From Thiobacillus sp. (lineage in GTDB: Bacteria; Pseudomonadota; Gammaproteobacteria; Burkholderiales; Thiobacillaceae), in contig NZ_JAUYRI010000013.1 of the NCBI RefSeq assembly GCF_030696885.1, positions 1 through 64,000 of the forward strand: a stretch of DNA of 64,000 nt. Direction: 5' to 3'. This document shows, piece after piece, positions 34,548 to 42,871 of the stretch. How positions within the stretch are numbered: position 1 is the first letter of the stretch; every line of letters begins with the position of its first letter. The position numbers and the translations under genes were made by a program. The notes under the pieces were generated by a model. The model saw only the letters and a program-made list of their open reading frames with translations, had not been told where the DNA came from and did not search any database.

Positions 34548-35395
34548 TGCAGGTCGCCCACACTGCCGCCGCCTTGCGCGCCGCGCTGGCCGGGAAAACC
34601 GGCACCGCGTTCGTGCCGACCATGGGCAACCTGCACGCCGGCCACGTCTCGCTGGTCGAACTCGCAAAACAGCACGGCCAGCCGGTAGTTGCCAGCATCT
34701 TCGTCAACCCGCTGCAGTTCGGCGCCGGCGAGGATTTCGAGCGCTATCCGCGCACGCTGGATGCCGATTGCGACAGGCTCGCCGCCGCCGGCTGCGACCT
34801 GGTGTTCGCGCCCGACGTCGCCGAGCTGTATCCGGTGGCGCAGACCTTCACCGTGCAGCCGCCCGACGCGCTGGCCAACGACCTGTGCGGCGCCTTCCGA
34901 CCCGGCCACTTCGCCGGTGTGGCCACCGTGGTGCTGAAGCTGTTCAACCTGGTGCAGCCGCGCGTGGCCGTGTTCGGAAAAAAGGATTTTCAGCAGCTCT
35001 TCGTCATCCGCGCGCTGGTCGAGCAGTTCAATCTGCCCATTGAAATCGTGGCGGGCGACACCCTGCGCGAGCCTGACGGCCTGGCGATGAGTTCGCGCAA
35101 CGCCTACCTCGGCACCTCCGAGCGCATCCAGGGGGCGCAGCTGCAGCGCGAGCTCGCCGCCGTCGTCACCGCGGTAGAGGCAGGCGAACGCGATTTCGAT
35201 GCGCTCGCCGCCTCCGCCGCCCGCCACCTGAAAATGGCCGGCTGGCGCGTCGATTACGTCGCGTTGCGCGATGCCGCGACCCTGCAGGCCCCTACCCCGG
35301 CGAGCAACCGGCTGGTGGTGCTGGGCGCGGCCTGGCTGGGCAACACCCGGCTGATCGACAATCTCGATTTTTCCCTTCCGGCTGCAAGCCCATAA
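34547..35395 (+). CDS. panC: Pantothenate synthetase
   Basis: 282 aa. FVPTMGNLHAGHVSLV holds the HxGH ATP-binding site. FVNPLQFGAGEDFERYPRT, FGKKDFQQLFVIR and the KMSKS-like MSSRNAYL are also family hallmarks. It joins pantoate and beta-alanine. With panB upstream and panD about 660 nt downstream, most of the pantothenate route is here. Confidence 0.96.
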   Translation: MQVAHTAAALRAALAGKTGTAFVPTMGNLHAGHVSLVELAKQHGQPVVASIFVNPLQFGAGEDFERYPRTLDADCDRLAAAGCDLVFAPDVAELYPVAQTFTVQPPDALANDLCGAFRPGHFAGVATVVLKLFNLVQPRVAVFGKKDFQQLFVIRALVEQFNLPIEIVAGDTLREPDGLAMSSRNAYLGTSERIQGAQLQRELAAVVTAVEAGERDFDALAASAARHLKMAGWRVDYVALRDAATLQAPTPASNRLVVLGAAWLGNTRLIDNLDFSLPAASP

Positions 35396-35414
35396 GCCCA
35401 GTCGCACCCCACCC

Positions 35415-35987
35415 ATGAATAGCGTGCGCCCCTACAAGCGGCTTCTCGCGGTTCTCCTGTTTCTCCTCCTGCTGCTGGCGGTCTTTGAGCTGTCCGGCCT
35501 GCGGAGTCAGTTCAATCTGGCCTACCTGCACCAGATCCTGGTCGAGAACCCCGTCACCGGGCTGGCCGTTTTCATCCTGATCTTCACCCTGGGCAACCTG
35601 GTCCAGATACCGGGGTGGATTTTCCTGGCTGCGGCGGTGTTCGCGCTGGGCAAGACCTGGGGCGGGCTGGCCACCTATGTCGCGGCCATCGTCTCGTGCA
35701 CCGTCACCTATTTTTCCATCCGTTTCGTCGGCGGCGATGCGCTGCGCACGCTCAAGGGCCCACTCGCAACGCGGCTACTGAACCAGCTCGACACGCATCC
35801 GATCCGCAGCATCGTGCTGCTGAGAATGCTGTTCCAGACCGTTCCGGCGCTCAATTACACCCTCGCCCTGTCCGGCGTCCGCTATCGCGACTACCTCATT
35901 GGCACGCTGCTCGGCCTGCCCCTGCCGATCGCGGCCTACTGCCTGCTCTTCGACTACCTCGACGTCCAGCTGCGCCTCCACAGTTAG
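35415..35987 (+). CDS. VTT-domain (DedA/TVP38-like) membrane protein
   Basis: 190 aa with about four to five membrane spans. The GNLVQIPGWIFLAAAVFALG and RFVGGDALRTLKG regions, and LLRMLFQTVPALNYTLALSGV, match the VTT (SNARE-associated Golgi) family. Its members are linked to lipid scrambling and undecaprenyl phosphate handling in other bacteria; the role here is not known. It sits between panC and panD, 19 nt after panC. Confidence 0.85.
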   Translation: MNSVRPYKRLLAVLLFLLLLLAVFELSGLRSQFNLAYLHQILVENPVTGLAVFILIFTLGNLVQIPGWIFLAAAVFALGKTWGGLATYVAAIVSCTVTYFSIRFVGGDALRTLKGPLATRLLNQLDTHPIRSIVLLRMLFQTVPALNYTLALSGVRYRDYLIGTLLGLPLPIAAYCLLFDYLDVQLRLHS

Positions 35988-36022
35988 GCCGACCCGGCCC
36001 TTCTGGATCAGGGGCGCGTTTT

Positions 36023-36030
36023 GGTATAAT
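36023..36030 (+). promoter_or_regulatory. Extended -10 promoter of panD (TG-N-TATAAT)
   Basis: TGG-TATAAT-type extended -10 element ends 29 nt before the panD ATG. The -35 is weak. A GAGGG ribosome binding site lies between it and the start, so panD probably has its own promoter. Confidence 0.55.
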
Positions 36031-36059
36031 GGCCGTCCATTTTTTGCGAGGGCACCGTC

Positions 36060-36440
36060 ATGCAAAGAACGATGCTCAAGTCCAAGCTGCACCGGGCGAC
36101 CGTCACGCATTCCGAGCTGCATTACGAAGGCTCGTGCGCCATCGACGAAACCCTGCTGGACGCGGCCAACATCCATGAGTACGAGCAGATCCAGATCTAC
36201 AACGTCACCAATGGCGAGCGTTTCACCACGTACGCCATTCGTGCCGCGCGCGACTCCGGCATCATTTCGGTGAACGGCGCCGCCGCGCACAAGGCGAACC
36301 CGGGCGACCTCGTCATCATCGCCACCTACGCGGTGTACAACGAGATCGAACTGGCGCGCTATGAGCCGGAGCTGGTCTATGTGGACGCGGACAACCGCAT
36401 CATGGACACGCGCCACGCCATACCGGTGCAGGCAGCCTAA
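36060..36440 (+). CDS. panD: Aspartate 1-decarboxylase proenzyme
   Basis: 126 aa. [12 protein letters not shown] and YEGSCAID, where self-cleavage between Gly and Ser makes the pyruvoyl group, are diagnostic. The enzyme makes beta-alanine for PanC. Length and termini are normal. It is followed by a strong terminator. Confidence 0.97.
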   Translation: MQRTMLKSKLHRATVTHSELHYEGSCAIDETLLDAANIHEYEQIQIYNVTNGERFTTYAIRAARDSGIISVNGAAAHKANPGDLVIIATYAVYNEIELARYEPELVYVDADNRIMDTRHAIPVQAA

Positions 36441-36458
36441 AGCGGCGTCGACTGAAGC

Positions 36459-36487
36459 AAAAAGGCCGGGGAAACCCGGCCTTTTCA
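36459..36487. terminator. Bidirectional terminator after panD
   Basis: AAAAGGCCGGG, GAAA loop, CCCGGCCTTTT: an 11-bp perfect stem with A and T tracts. It ends panD on the plus strand and the small convergent gene on the minus strand. Confidence 0.93.
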
Positions 36488-36514
36488 TGCGCGCCTGGAA
36501 AGGAACCGGGGCTT

Positions 36515-36748
36515 TTACAAGCCCACGACCTGCGCATGCAGGCCGCGCTCCTGAAACGTGTGGAGCAGGCTTGCCGCTCGCGTCGTTTCCGAGTCGTACA
36601 CCACCATGATCATGTGCGCGTTGTCCGGATTGTGCCCCACCGACACCACTCCCGCGTCCTGACGCACACCGTCTTCAAGCGTGTGCAGCGTCTCCTCATC
36701 CAGCGTTTCTTCCAGGTGCAGCATCACTTCATTCAGATTCGAGCTCAT
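36515..36748 (-). CDS. Small HMA-fold-like hypothetical protein
   Basis: 77 aa. It has an alternating beta-alpha-beta pattern (VMLHLEETLDEETLHTLEDGV, then VVSVGHNPDNAHMIMVVYD) like ferredoxin-fold heavy-metal-associated domains, but without the CxxC metal site. AAGGAG lies 6 nt upstream of the ATG at 36748. Function is unknown. It converges on panD and shares its terminator. Confidence 0.7.
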   Translation of the reverse strand: MSSNLNEVMLHLEETLDEETLHTLEDGVRQDAGVVSVGHNPDNAHMIMVVYDSETTRAASLLHTFQERGLHAQVVGL

Positions 36749-36751
36749 CAC

Positions 36752-37082
36752 GGTCTCCTTGATAACAGGAAGGATGTTTGGTCTTTATAGCCTGTGGGAC
36801 GAGATGCTGCCGGAGAAGCGGGGCTGCTTTTCAGGAGAAGACTCCTGCCAAAGGCCTGTTTACACACAAAATATCGGACACGCTCCTCGGTCGTAGCCAG
36901 CATCGAGGAAACGGGTTCGGCCTAAAACAGCAAGGCAGCAAACAAGGAAAGAAAAACCCGCCTTCAACAGGCGGGCGGGAAAGGTGTTCGCGCTTGACTA
37001 CGGCCGGCTAATGAGTGTCCCTTATTGCCCCTCGCTCAACTTAATTTGTGCTGCCTTGACGCTTATGGGACTACTGGATGCG
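36752..37082. other. 331-bp gene-free region
   Basis: No convincing gene. It contains the upstream region of the small HMA-like gene and, from 36952 to 36975, a minus-strand terminator for the universal stress protein gene. Nothing else with clear structure is seen. Confidence 0.6.
36952..36975 (-). terminator. Intrinsic terminator of the universal stress protein gene
   Basis: On the minus strand CCCGCC-TGTTGAA-GGCGGG is followed by TTTTT. It lies 107 nt downstream of the usp stop. Confidence 0.75.
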
Positions 37083-37919
37083 TCAGTCAGCGTCCACCAG
37101 CAACACGTCGCAATTCGCAGCCTGTGCCACGTCCTTGCTCACGCTGCCCAGCAAGTACGCTTCCAGCCCGCCCTGACCATGCCGACCCAGCACAATCAAA
37201 TCCGCGTTGCAGTGGGCGGCGTGCTGCAAAATCATAACGAGCGGATAACCGACCCCAATCTGGCCTTCTGTTGCGTAAGGCAGGTCTGATTGCAAATTGG
37301 CCATCAAATTCCCGGCAATGGTGCGCATGCTCTCATTCGCCTGTTCGTCCTGATCCTGCGGCGCCAGCACGTGCAGCAGATGCACCGGTTCGTCACCGGC
37401 CATCCGTTTGGCCCAGGTGCAGACTGCTTGGGTATGCAGGAAGAAATCGACCGCCGCAATTACCTGGCGATAGGGCCCGAGGGGCACAGGGCGCACGACG
37501 AGCACCGGACGCTCGCACACACGTAACAGGCGCCAGGCGGTGGAGCCTAACATCAGGCTCAGCAAAGAATCCTCGCCACGCACGCCCGCCACCACCAAGT
37601 CAGCGGCGACTTCGTTTGCATATTCTCTGATGCGGGTATGCGCCCGGCCGACACGCTGCACAATGTGGACATGGACGTCGTAACGCTCAAGCACGCGTTC
37701 GGCTGTGGCGATGAGCAGATTGCGGGCGGAAGCGAGTCTGGCATCGCCGTTGGCGGCAGGCTCGACAGCCTGACCGGGATACAGCGCCAAGGGGGACAAC
37801 ACATGCAGCAGGTGCAGTTCTGCGCCATGTTGTCGGGCGAGCAGGGCTGCGCGGGTGATGGCAGCATTGGCGGGCACGGAGAAGTCAGTGGCGACGACGA
37901 TGCGGGTCAAGTTTTGCAT
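37083..37919 (-). CDS. Universal stress protein, tandem domains
   Basis: 278 aa with two UspA domains. The first starts RIVVATDFSVPANAA and ends with a GVRGEDSLLSLMLGS ATP-site. The second ends with GRHGQGGLEAYLLGSVS, the G-x2-G-x9-G-S/T motif. Both keep the glycine-rich nucleotide motif. It likely binds ATP and acts in stress survival. A broken single-domain paralogue lies directly upstream. Confidence 0.92.
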   Translation of the reverse strand: MQNLTRIVVATDFSVPANAAITRAALLARQHGAELHLLHVLSPLALYPGQAVEPAANGDARLASARNLLIATAERVLERYDVHVHIVQRVGRAHTRIREYANEVAADLVVAGVRGEDSLLSLMLGSTAWRLLRVCERPVLVVRPVPLGPYRQVIAAVDFFLHTQAVCTWAKRMAGDEPVHLLHVLAPQDQDEQANESMRTIAGNLMANLQSDLPYATEGQIGVGYPLVMILQHAAHCNADLIVLGRHGQGGLEAYLLGSVSKDVAQAANCDVLLVDAD

Positions 37920-38033
37920 AACGCTCCTTCCGAAAAGGTCCTGAATTGTCCACTATAGAGACAGGGATAAAACCGAATAGTTACGTAGCCTGCCTTTTTT
38001 GTGCGCGCTGTGGTTCAACTGGGTTTTCCAGAA

Positions 38034-38459
38034 TCATGGCTTCGGCATCATGCCGGGCGGCGTAACCAGCACATCGCAGGCTGACTCCCGCAGCAAGTGC
38101 TAGGTCATGCTGCCGAGCAACAGATCGATTGTTTCCGATTTTTCATGTTTGCCCACCACCAGATCCGTCACAGTTTCCCGCAGCAAGATGGGGATGACGG
38201 CTTCCGGCCTGCCGTGTTCCAACCGGATGTTGGGGCGGTCTTGCATCTCCGCCCAGGTACGCAGCGTGACCAATGCGGTTTGGCGTTCCTCCTGGCTATA
38301 GTGAAGGATGTCGTCCTCAGAAACACCAGCGAACTGCAGCTTGCCCTCGAACGGCACTTCGAAAGCATGCGCCAGAGTGAGATGCGCCTTGGGCGCAACG
38401 CGGCGGGCGGTTTCCGCCAGCGCCGAACTGTGCGCCGATAGATCGATGGGGGCCAGCAC
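38034..38459 (-). pseudogene. Disrupted universal stress protein gene
   Basis: A frame from LAPIDLSAHSSALAET to LLLGSMT meets a TAG at 38100-38102. The same frame then continues HLLRESACDVLVTPPGMMPKP to a TGA at 38034-38036, the expected UspA end. The 5' side is closed by an in-frame TGA inside the REP-like GGGGTCAGAC sequence, so the normal start is missing; only a GTG at 38459 remains. Both defects point to a decayed gene. Readthrough or a truncated product cannot be excluded. Confidence 0.8.
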
Positions 38460-38778
38460 ACGCCGGTGATAAATGGGGTCAGACTAATGGGGTCAGACTC
38501 CATTAATCGCTCTTTTCCAGGGGTGTTACAAGGTGATTGTTCTCACGTGCGCCTTGCGCGCACTAACACATTCCATTCGACATGGCCCCCTCCCCCTTCG
38601 CGTGTTGCTTTGAATTGTTGTGTTCTTCCGCAGGGTCGACACGCGTGCGTTGCGCGTGCCGTAGTGTGGGGCCGACTCTAATCTAGAGCTTTCTGATTCG
38701 TCAATCGCGCTGGCGTGAACGACGGCCCTCCCTGCCCACCGCGCAACTCGCGTGTGGGCAGGCGCCGTAATTTTCCGC
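38460..38778. other. 319-bp gene-free region with repeat remnants
   Basis: Holds the REP-like repeats near 38471-38510 and 38669-38684 and a hairpin at 38731-38761 (CCTGCCCAC paired with GTGGGCAGG) downstream of glgP. The hairpin lacks a T-run. No gene is supported. Confidence 0.6.
38471..38510. repeat. REP-like TGGGGTCAGACT direct repeat and palindrome
   Basis: Two copies of ATGGGGTCAGACT follow one another closely. The second forms TAATGG-GGTCAGACT-CCATTA. This resembles the repeats near REP-associated tyrosine transposases (RAYT). No transposase ORF is present. A related TGGGGCCGACTCTAAT lies at about 38669-38684. Confidence 0.6.
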
Positions 38779-41280
38779 TTACTTCAGCTTCCAGATCTCC
38801 GCGTTGTATTCCCGCATGGTGCGGTCGGTGGAGAAGAAGCCGCTGGACGCGGTGTTGAGGATGCTCATCCGCGTCCAGCGGGGTTCGTCCTGCCAGGCCT
38901 GCGACACCTGCTCCTGCGCGTCGACATAGCTGCGGAAATCCGCCAGCACCATCCACGGGTCGTGCGGACTCAGCAGCGCATCGAGAATCATATCGAAGAT
39001 GCCCGGCTCGCATTGATTGAAGTGGCCCGAGCGCAGAAGCTCGATGACCTCGCGCAGATCGGAATCGTTCTCCACGTAGGACATCGGCTGGTACTGCGGG
39101 CGCAGCGCCTCGACCTCTTCGGCGCGCAGGCCGAACAGGAAGAAGTTGTCCTCGCCCACGGCTTCCAGGATTTCGATGTTGGCACCATCGTAGGTGCCGA
39201 TGGTGATCGCGCCGTTCATCATGAATTTCATGTTGCCGGTACCGGACGCCTCCTTGCCGGCGGTCGAGATCTGCTCGGACAGATCGGTCGCCGGCGCGAT
39301 GATTTCCATGCTGCTCACCCGGTAGTTGGGCAGGAAGGCGACCTTCAGGCGGCCGTTGACGTCGGGGTCGGCGTTGACCACGTCGGCCACGCTGTTGACC
39401 AACTTGATGATGCGCTTGGCGATGACGTAGCCCGGCGCGGCCTTGCCGCCGATCAGCACGCAGCGGTCGGTCCAGCCATGCAGCTTGCCGCGGTTGATGC
39501 GGTTGTAAAGATGGACAACATGCAGCACATTGAGCAGCTGCCGCTTGTATTCGTGGATGCGTTTGACCTGTACGTCGAACAGCGCGTCGGGGTTGAAGTC
39601 GACACCGCATTCGGCCTTGACCAGATCGGCGAGGCGTTGCTTGTTGGCGCGCTTGACTGCGCGCCAGTCGGCGTGGAAGGCGACGTTCCTGGAATCGGCC
39701 AGCGGCTTCAACTGTTCCAGCTGCGCGAGGTCGGCGACCCAGCCTTCGCCAATCTGTCGGCTGATCAGCGCGCTCATGCCGGGGTTGGCGTGGGCCACCC
39801 AGCGGCGCGGGGTGACGCCGTTGGTCTTGTTGTTGAATTTCCCCGGCCACAGCTCGACGAAGTCGCGGAACAGGCCTTCCTTCAGCAGGCGCGAATGCAG
39901 CGCGGCGACGCCGTTGACCGAGAAGCTGCCGACGATCGCAAGCCAGGCCATCCGCACCTGACGCACATGGCCTTCTTCGATGATGGACATGCGGCGCCGG
40001 CGCTCATTGTCGCCCGGCCATTTGATCGACACCTGGCGCAGGAAGCGGGCGTTGATTTCGTAGATGATCTCCAGCGGGCGTGGCAGCAGGCGTTCGAACA
40101 GCGAGACCGGCCAGCGCTCCAGCGCCTCGGGCAGCAGGGTGTGGTTGGTATAGGCCATGCACTGTGTGGTGATGGACCAGGCCTCGTCCCACTGCATGCG
40201 TTCGTCGTCGAGCAGCAGGCGCATCAGCTCGGCCACCGCAATGGTGGGATGCGTGTCGTTCATCTGGAAGACATTGTGTTCGGCGAACTTGCGCAGGTCG
40301 GTGTTCCCCGCCGCGCGCCACTGGCGCATCGCATCCTGCAGGCTGGCCGACGCCAGGAAGTACTGCTGGCGCAGTCGCAGCTCCTTGCCGTTTTCGCTGG
40401 TGTCGTTGGGGTACAGCACCATGGAAATGTGCTCGGCGTGGTTCTTTGCCTGCACGGCTTCGGTGTAGCTTCCGGCGTTGAATTCAGTGAGGTCGAATTC
40501 GTCGGTGGCGGCGGCCTTCCACAATCGCAGCGTGTTGACGGCGTTGTTGCGGTAGCCCGAGATCGGCATGTCGAACGGGATCGCCAGCACATCGCTGGTG
40601 TCGGCCCAGCGCGCCCGATGGATGCCTGCCTTGTCGTGAAAATGCTCGGTATGCCCGCCAAAGGGAACGCGGCAGGTGAATTCGGAGCGTTCGATCTCCC
40701 ACGGGTTGCCATCGCGCAGCCAGTGGTCGGCTTCCTCGACCTGGTAACCGTCTTCGATCTGCTGGCGGAACATGCCGTACTCGTAATGGAGTCCATAGCC
40801 CATCACGGGGAGGTTGAGCGTGGCGCAGCTGTCCATGAAGCAGGCCGCCAGGCGACCGAGGCCGCCATTGCCGAGCCCGGCGTCGGCTTCTTCCTCGGCC
40901 ACCGCTTCCAGCGTCTGTCCGAAGCTCTGCAGGGCTTCGCGCGTGGGGTCGTCCACGCCCAGGTTCAGCACATGGTTGGACAGCGCGCGCCCAATCAGAA
41001 ACTCCAGCGAAAGGTAATACGCGCGGCGCTTGCCCGGCTGGTCGCGCTCGGCATAGGTGTTCATCCAGTCCGACATCAGCCGGTCGCGCAGCGTCCAGGC
41101 CACGGCGTGGTAGGTGTAGACCGGTGGGCAGCCCTGAAAGCGCCCCATGTGGTAGAACTGATAGCGCTCGAAATCCTGGGTGAAGGCCGCGCTGGTGTTC
41201 GGCAACGGCTTCAAGGCAACGGCACTGGTGACAGCTGGTTTTTCGTCTGGCATGGGGGCTCCCGCTGGATGCATGGTCAT
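38779..41280 (-). CDS. glgP: Glycogen phosphorylase
   Basis: 833 aa. [15 protein letters not shown] near the N-terminal third, [17 protein letters not shown] and the PLP site [15 protein letters not shown] (Lys as Schiff base) are diagnostic. It releases glucose 1-phosphate from glycogen. The ATG at 41280 overlaps the glgA stop by 4 nt. It is the last gene of the glycogen operon. Confidence 0.96.
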   Translation of the reverse strand: MTMHPAGAPMPDEKPAVTSAVALKPLPNTSAAFTQDFERYQFYHMGRFQGCPPVYTYHAVAWTLRDRLMSDWMNTYAERDQPGKRRAYYLSLEFLIGRALSNHVLNLGVDDPTREALQSFGQTLEAVAEEEADAGLGNGGLGRLAACFMDSCATLNLPVMGYGLHYEYGMFRQQIEDGYQVEEADHWLRDGNPWEIERSEFTCRVPFGGHTEHFHDKAGIHRARWADTSDVLAIPFDMPISGYRNNAVNTLRLWKAAATDEFDLTEFNAGSYTEAVQAKNHAEHISMVLYPNDTSENGKELRLRQQYFLASASLQDAMRQWRAAGNTDLRKFAEHNVFQMNDTHPTIAVAELMRLLLDDERMQWDEAWSITTQCMAYTNHTLLPEALERWPVSLFERLLPRPLEIIYEINARFLRQVSIKWPGDNERRRRMSIIEEGHVRQVRMAWLAIVGSFSVNGVAALHSRLLKEGLFRDFVELWPGKFNNKTNGVTPRRWVAHANPGMSALISRQIGEGWVADLAQLEQLKPLADSRNVAFHADWRAVKRANKQRLADLVKAECGVDFNPDALFDVQVKRIHEYKRQLLNVLHVVHLYNRINRGKLHGWTDRCVLIGGKAAPGYVIAKRIIKLVNSVADVVNADPDVNGRLKVAFLPNYRVSSMEIIAPATDLSEQISTAGKEASGTGNMKFMMNGAITIGTYDGANIEILEAVGEDNFFLFGLRAEEVEALRPQYQPMSYVENDSDLREVIELLRSGHFNQCEPGIFDMILDALLSPHDPWMVLADFRSYVDAQEQVSQAWQDEPRWTRMSILNTASSGFFSTDRTMREYNAEIWKLK

Positions 41281-42749
41281 TGTGTATAGAGGGCAAGGTA
41301 GTGGTCGGCGCTGTCCGACCACTCGAAGGATTGACGCATGCCGGTTTGCTGCAGCCGCCGCCATTGCGTCGGCTGGTGGTAGAGGTCGATCGCGCGGCGG
41401 ATCGCGCCCACGAAGTCGGCCACGTCCGGGCGGTCGAACACGAAGCCGTTGGCGCTGGAGTCTTCCAGCGTGTCCGTGTTGGCATCGATCACGGTGTCGG
41501 CCAGCCCGCCGGTCTTGTAGACGATGGGCGGCGTGCCGTAACGCAGGCTGTACATCTGGTTGAGTCCGCACGGCTCGAAACGCGAAGGCATCATGAACAT
41601 GTCGGCGCCCGCCTCGATCAGATGCGCCAGCGGTTCGTCATAGCCGATTTCGACGAACACCCGATTCGGATACTGGCGTGCCAGGCGCATCAGCTTCTGC
41701 TCGTAGAGCGTCTGGCCGCTGCCCAGCAGCACGAAGCGCGCATCGGTTTCGGCCAGCAGCGTGGGGATCGCCGCCAGCACCCAGTCGATGCCTTTCTGCT
41801 CGACCAACCGCCCGATCAGGCCCAAGAGCGGCGCCTGCATCGACGCATCGTCAACCTGTGGCAGGAACCGTTCGAGCAGGGCCTGCTTGTTGCGGCGCTT
41901 GCCAGGCAGGATGCGGCTCATCGAATAATGCGCGGGCAGGTGCGGGTCGGTGGACGGATTCCACAGCCGGGTGTCGATGCCATTGAGGATGCCGTGCAGC
42001 TTGTGCTGCAGCGAAAGCAACAGGCCGTCGAGACCATAGCCGAATTCGGGGGTGCAGATTTCGGCGGCATAGGTGGGGCTCACCGTGGTGACCGCGTCGG
42101 CGTAGACGATGCCCGCCTTCAGCATGGAAAAGCCGCCGTGGAATTCCACGCCTTCCGGGGTCCACCACGGACCCGGCAATTGCAGCCGGACGAAATCGGT
42201 GTGTGAAAAGTGCCCGCCGTACGCCAGGTTATGGATGGTGAACACGGTCTTCGGCCGCAGCGGCTGGTCGGCCAGAAACGCGGCGACCAGGCCGGTCTGC
42301 CAGTCGTGCGTGTGCACCACGTGGGGCTGCCAGCCGATGTCCAGCGCATCCTGCGCCAGCAAGGCTGCCACCCGCGCAAACACGGTGAAGCGCTCGGCAT
42401 TGTCCGGCCAGTCCAGCCCACTGGCGTTGACGTAGGGATTGCCGGCGCGGTCGAACAGCGGCGGGCAGTCGACGATCCACAGCGGGAACGCAAAATCAGG
42501 ATGGCGCGTTTCCAGGATGCGCGCGCTGACGATGCCTTCGGCGCCGCGCACGTCGAGCCAGCCGATAATGCGCACCTGCTCCAACTGGCGCAGCAGCGCG
42601 CGATAGCCGGGCAGCACCAGGCGAATGTCGGCGCCGCGGTCGTGCAGCGCGTGTGGCAGGCTGTAGGCCACATCGCCCAGCCCGCCGGTCTTCACCAGCG
42701 GGTAGGCCTCGCTGGCCACGAACAGTATTTTTTTTGCTCCGCGTTTCAT
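41277..42749 (-). CDS. glgA: Glycogen synthase
   Basis: 490 aa GT5 enzyme. [13 protein letters not shown] near residue 20 binds ADP-glucose, HDWQTGLV and the C-terminal [20 protein letters not shown] holds the catalytic E-x7-E. No Shine-Dalgarno sequence is visible upstream because the heptamer array ends 5 nt before the ATG. It sits between glgB and glgP. Confidence 0.96.
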   Translation of the reverse strand: MKRGAKKILFVASEAYPLVKTGGLGDVAYSLPHALHDRGADIRLVLPGYRALLRQLEQVRIIGWLDVRGAEGIVSARILETRHPDFAFPLWIVDCPPLFDRAGNPYVNASGLDWPDNAERFTVFARVAALLAQDALDIGWQPHVVHTHDWQTGLVAAFLADQPLRPKTVFTIHNLAYGGHFSHTDFVRLQLPGPWWTPEGVEFHGGFSMLKAGIVYADAVTTVSPTYAAEICTPEFGYGLDGLLLSLQHKLHGILNGIDTRLWNPSTDPHLPAHYSMSRILPGKRRNKQALLERFLPQVDDASMQAPLLGLIGRLVEQKGIDWVLAAIPTLLAETDARFVLLGSGQTLYEQKLMRLARQYPNRVFVEIGYDEPLAHLIEAGADMFMMPSRFEPCGLNQMYSLRYGTPPIVYKTGGLADTVIDANTDTLEDSSANGFVFDRPDVADFVGAIRRAIDLYHQPTQWRRLQQTGMRQSFEWSDSADHYLALYTQ

Positions 42750-42754
42750 TATTT

Positions 42755-42871
42755 TTAGGGGCTAGGATCTAGGGACTAGGGGCTAGGGGTTGTGCTTCGC
42801 GCTTTTTCATTGACGCGGCCATTGGCCGCACATCCCCTATCTCCTGGATCCTAGTTCCTATCCCCTCCTAG
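42755..42871. repeat. Inverted heptanucleotide array, copy 3 (glgB/glgA)
   Basis: Left arm: TTAGGGG, CTAGGAT, CTAGGGA, CTAGGGG, CTAGGGG (42755-42789). Core: GCGGCC-ATT-GGCCGC (42815-42829). Right arm (reverse strand): CTAGGAG, GGG, ATAGGAA, CTAGGAT, CCAGGAG, ATAGGGG. It fills the glgB-glgA gap; the glgB TAG stop is part of the outermost CTAGGAG. Confidence 0.88.

Noticed and set aside
38460-38700. Possible REP-associated transposase (RAYT) gene at the GGGGTCAGACT repeats
   Set aside because: No ORF with Y1-type HUH or Tyr motifs is present; only repeat sequence is seen.
38731-38761. Intrinsic terminator after glgP
   Set aside because: The hairpin is strong but has no T-run on the minus strand; it is mentioned only as a hairpin.
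38752-41289. 845-codon plus-strand open frame opposite glgP
   Set aside because: glgP motifs are unambiguous on the minus strand; the plus-strand frame shows no family features.
42755-42871. CRISPR-like array at the short regularly spaced repeats
   Set aside because: The units are 7 nt, contiguous and degenerate, with no spacers and no cas genes.
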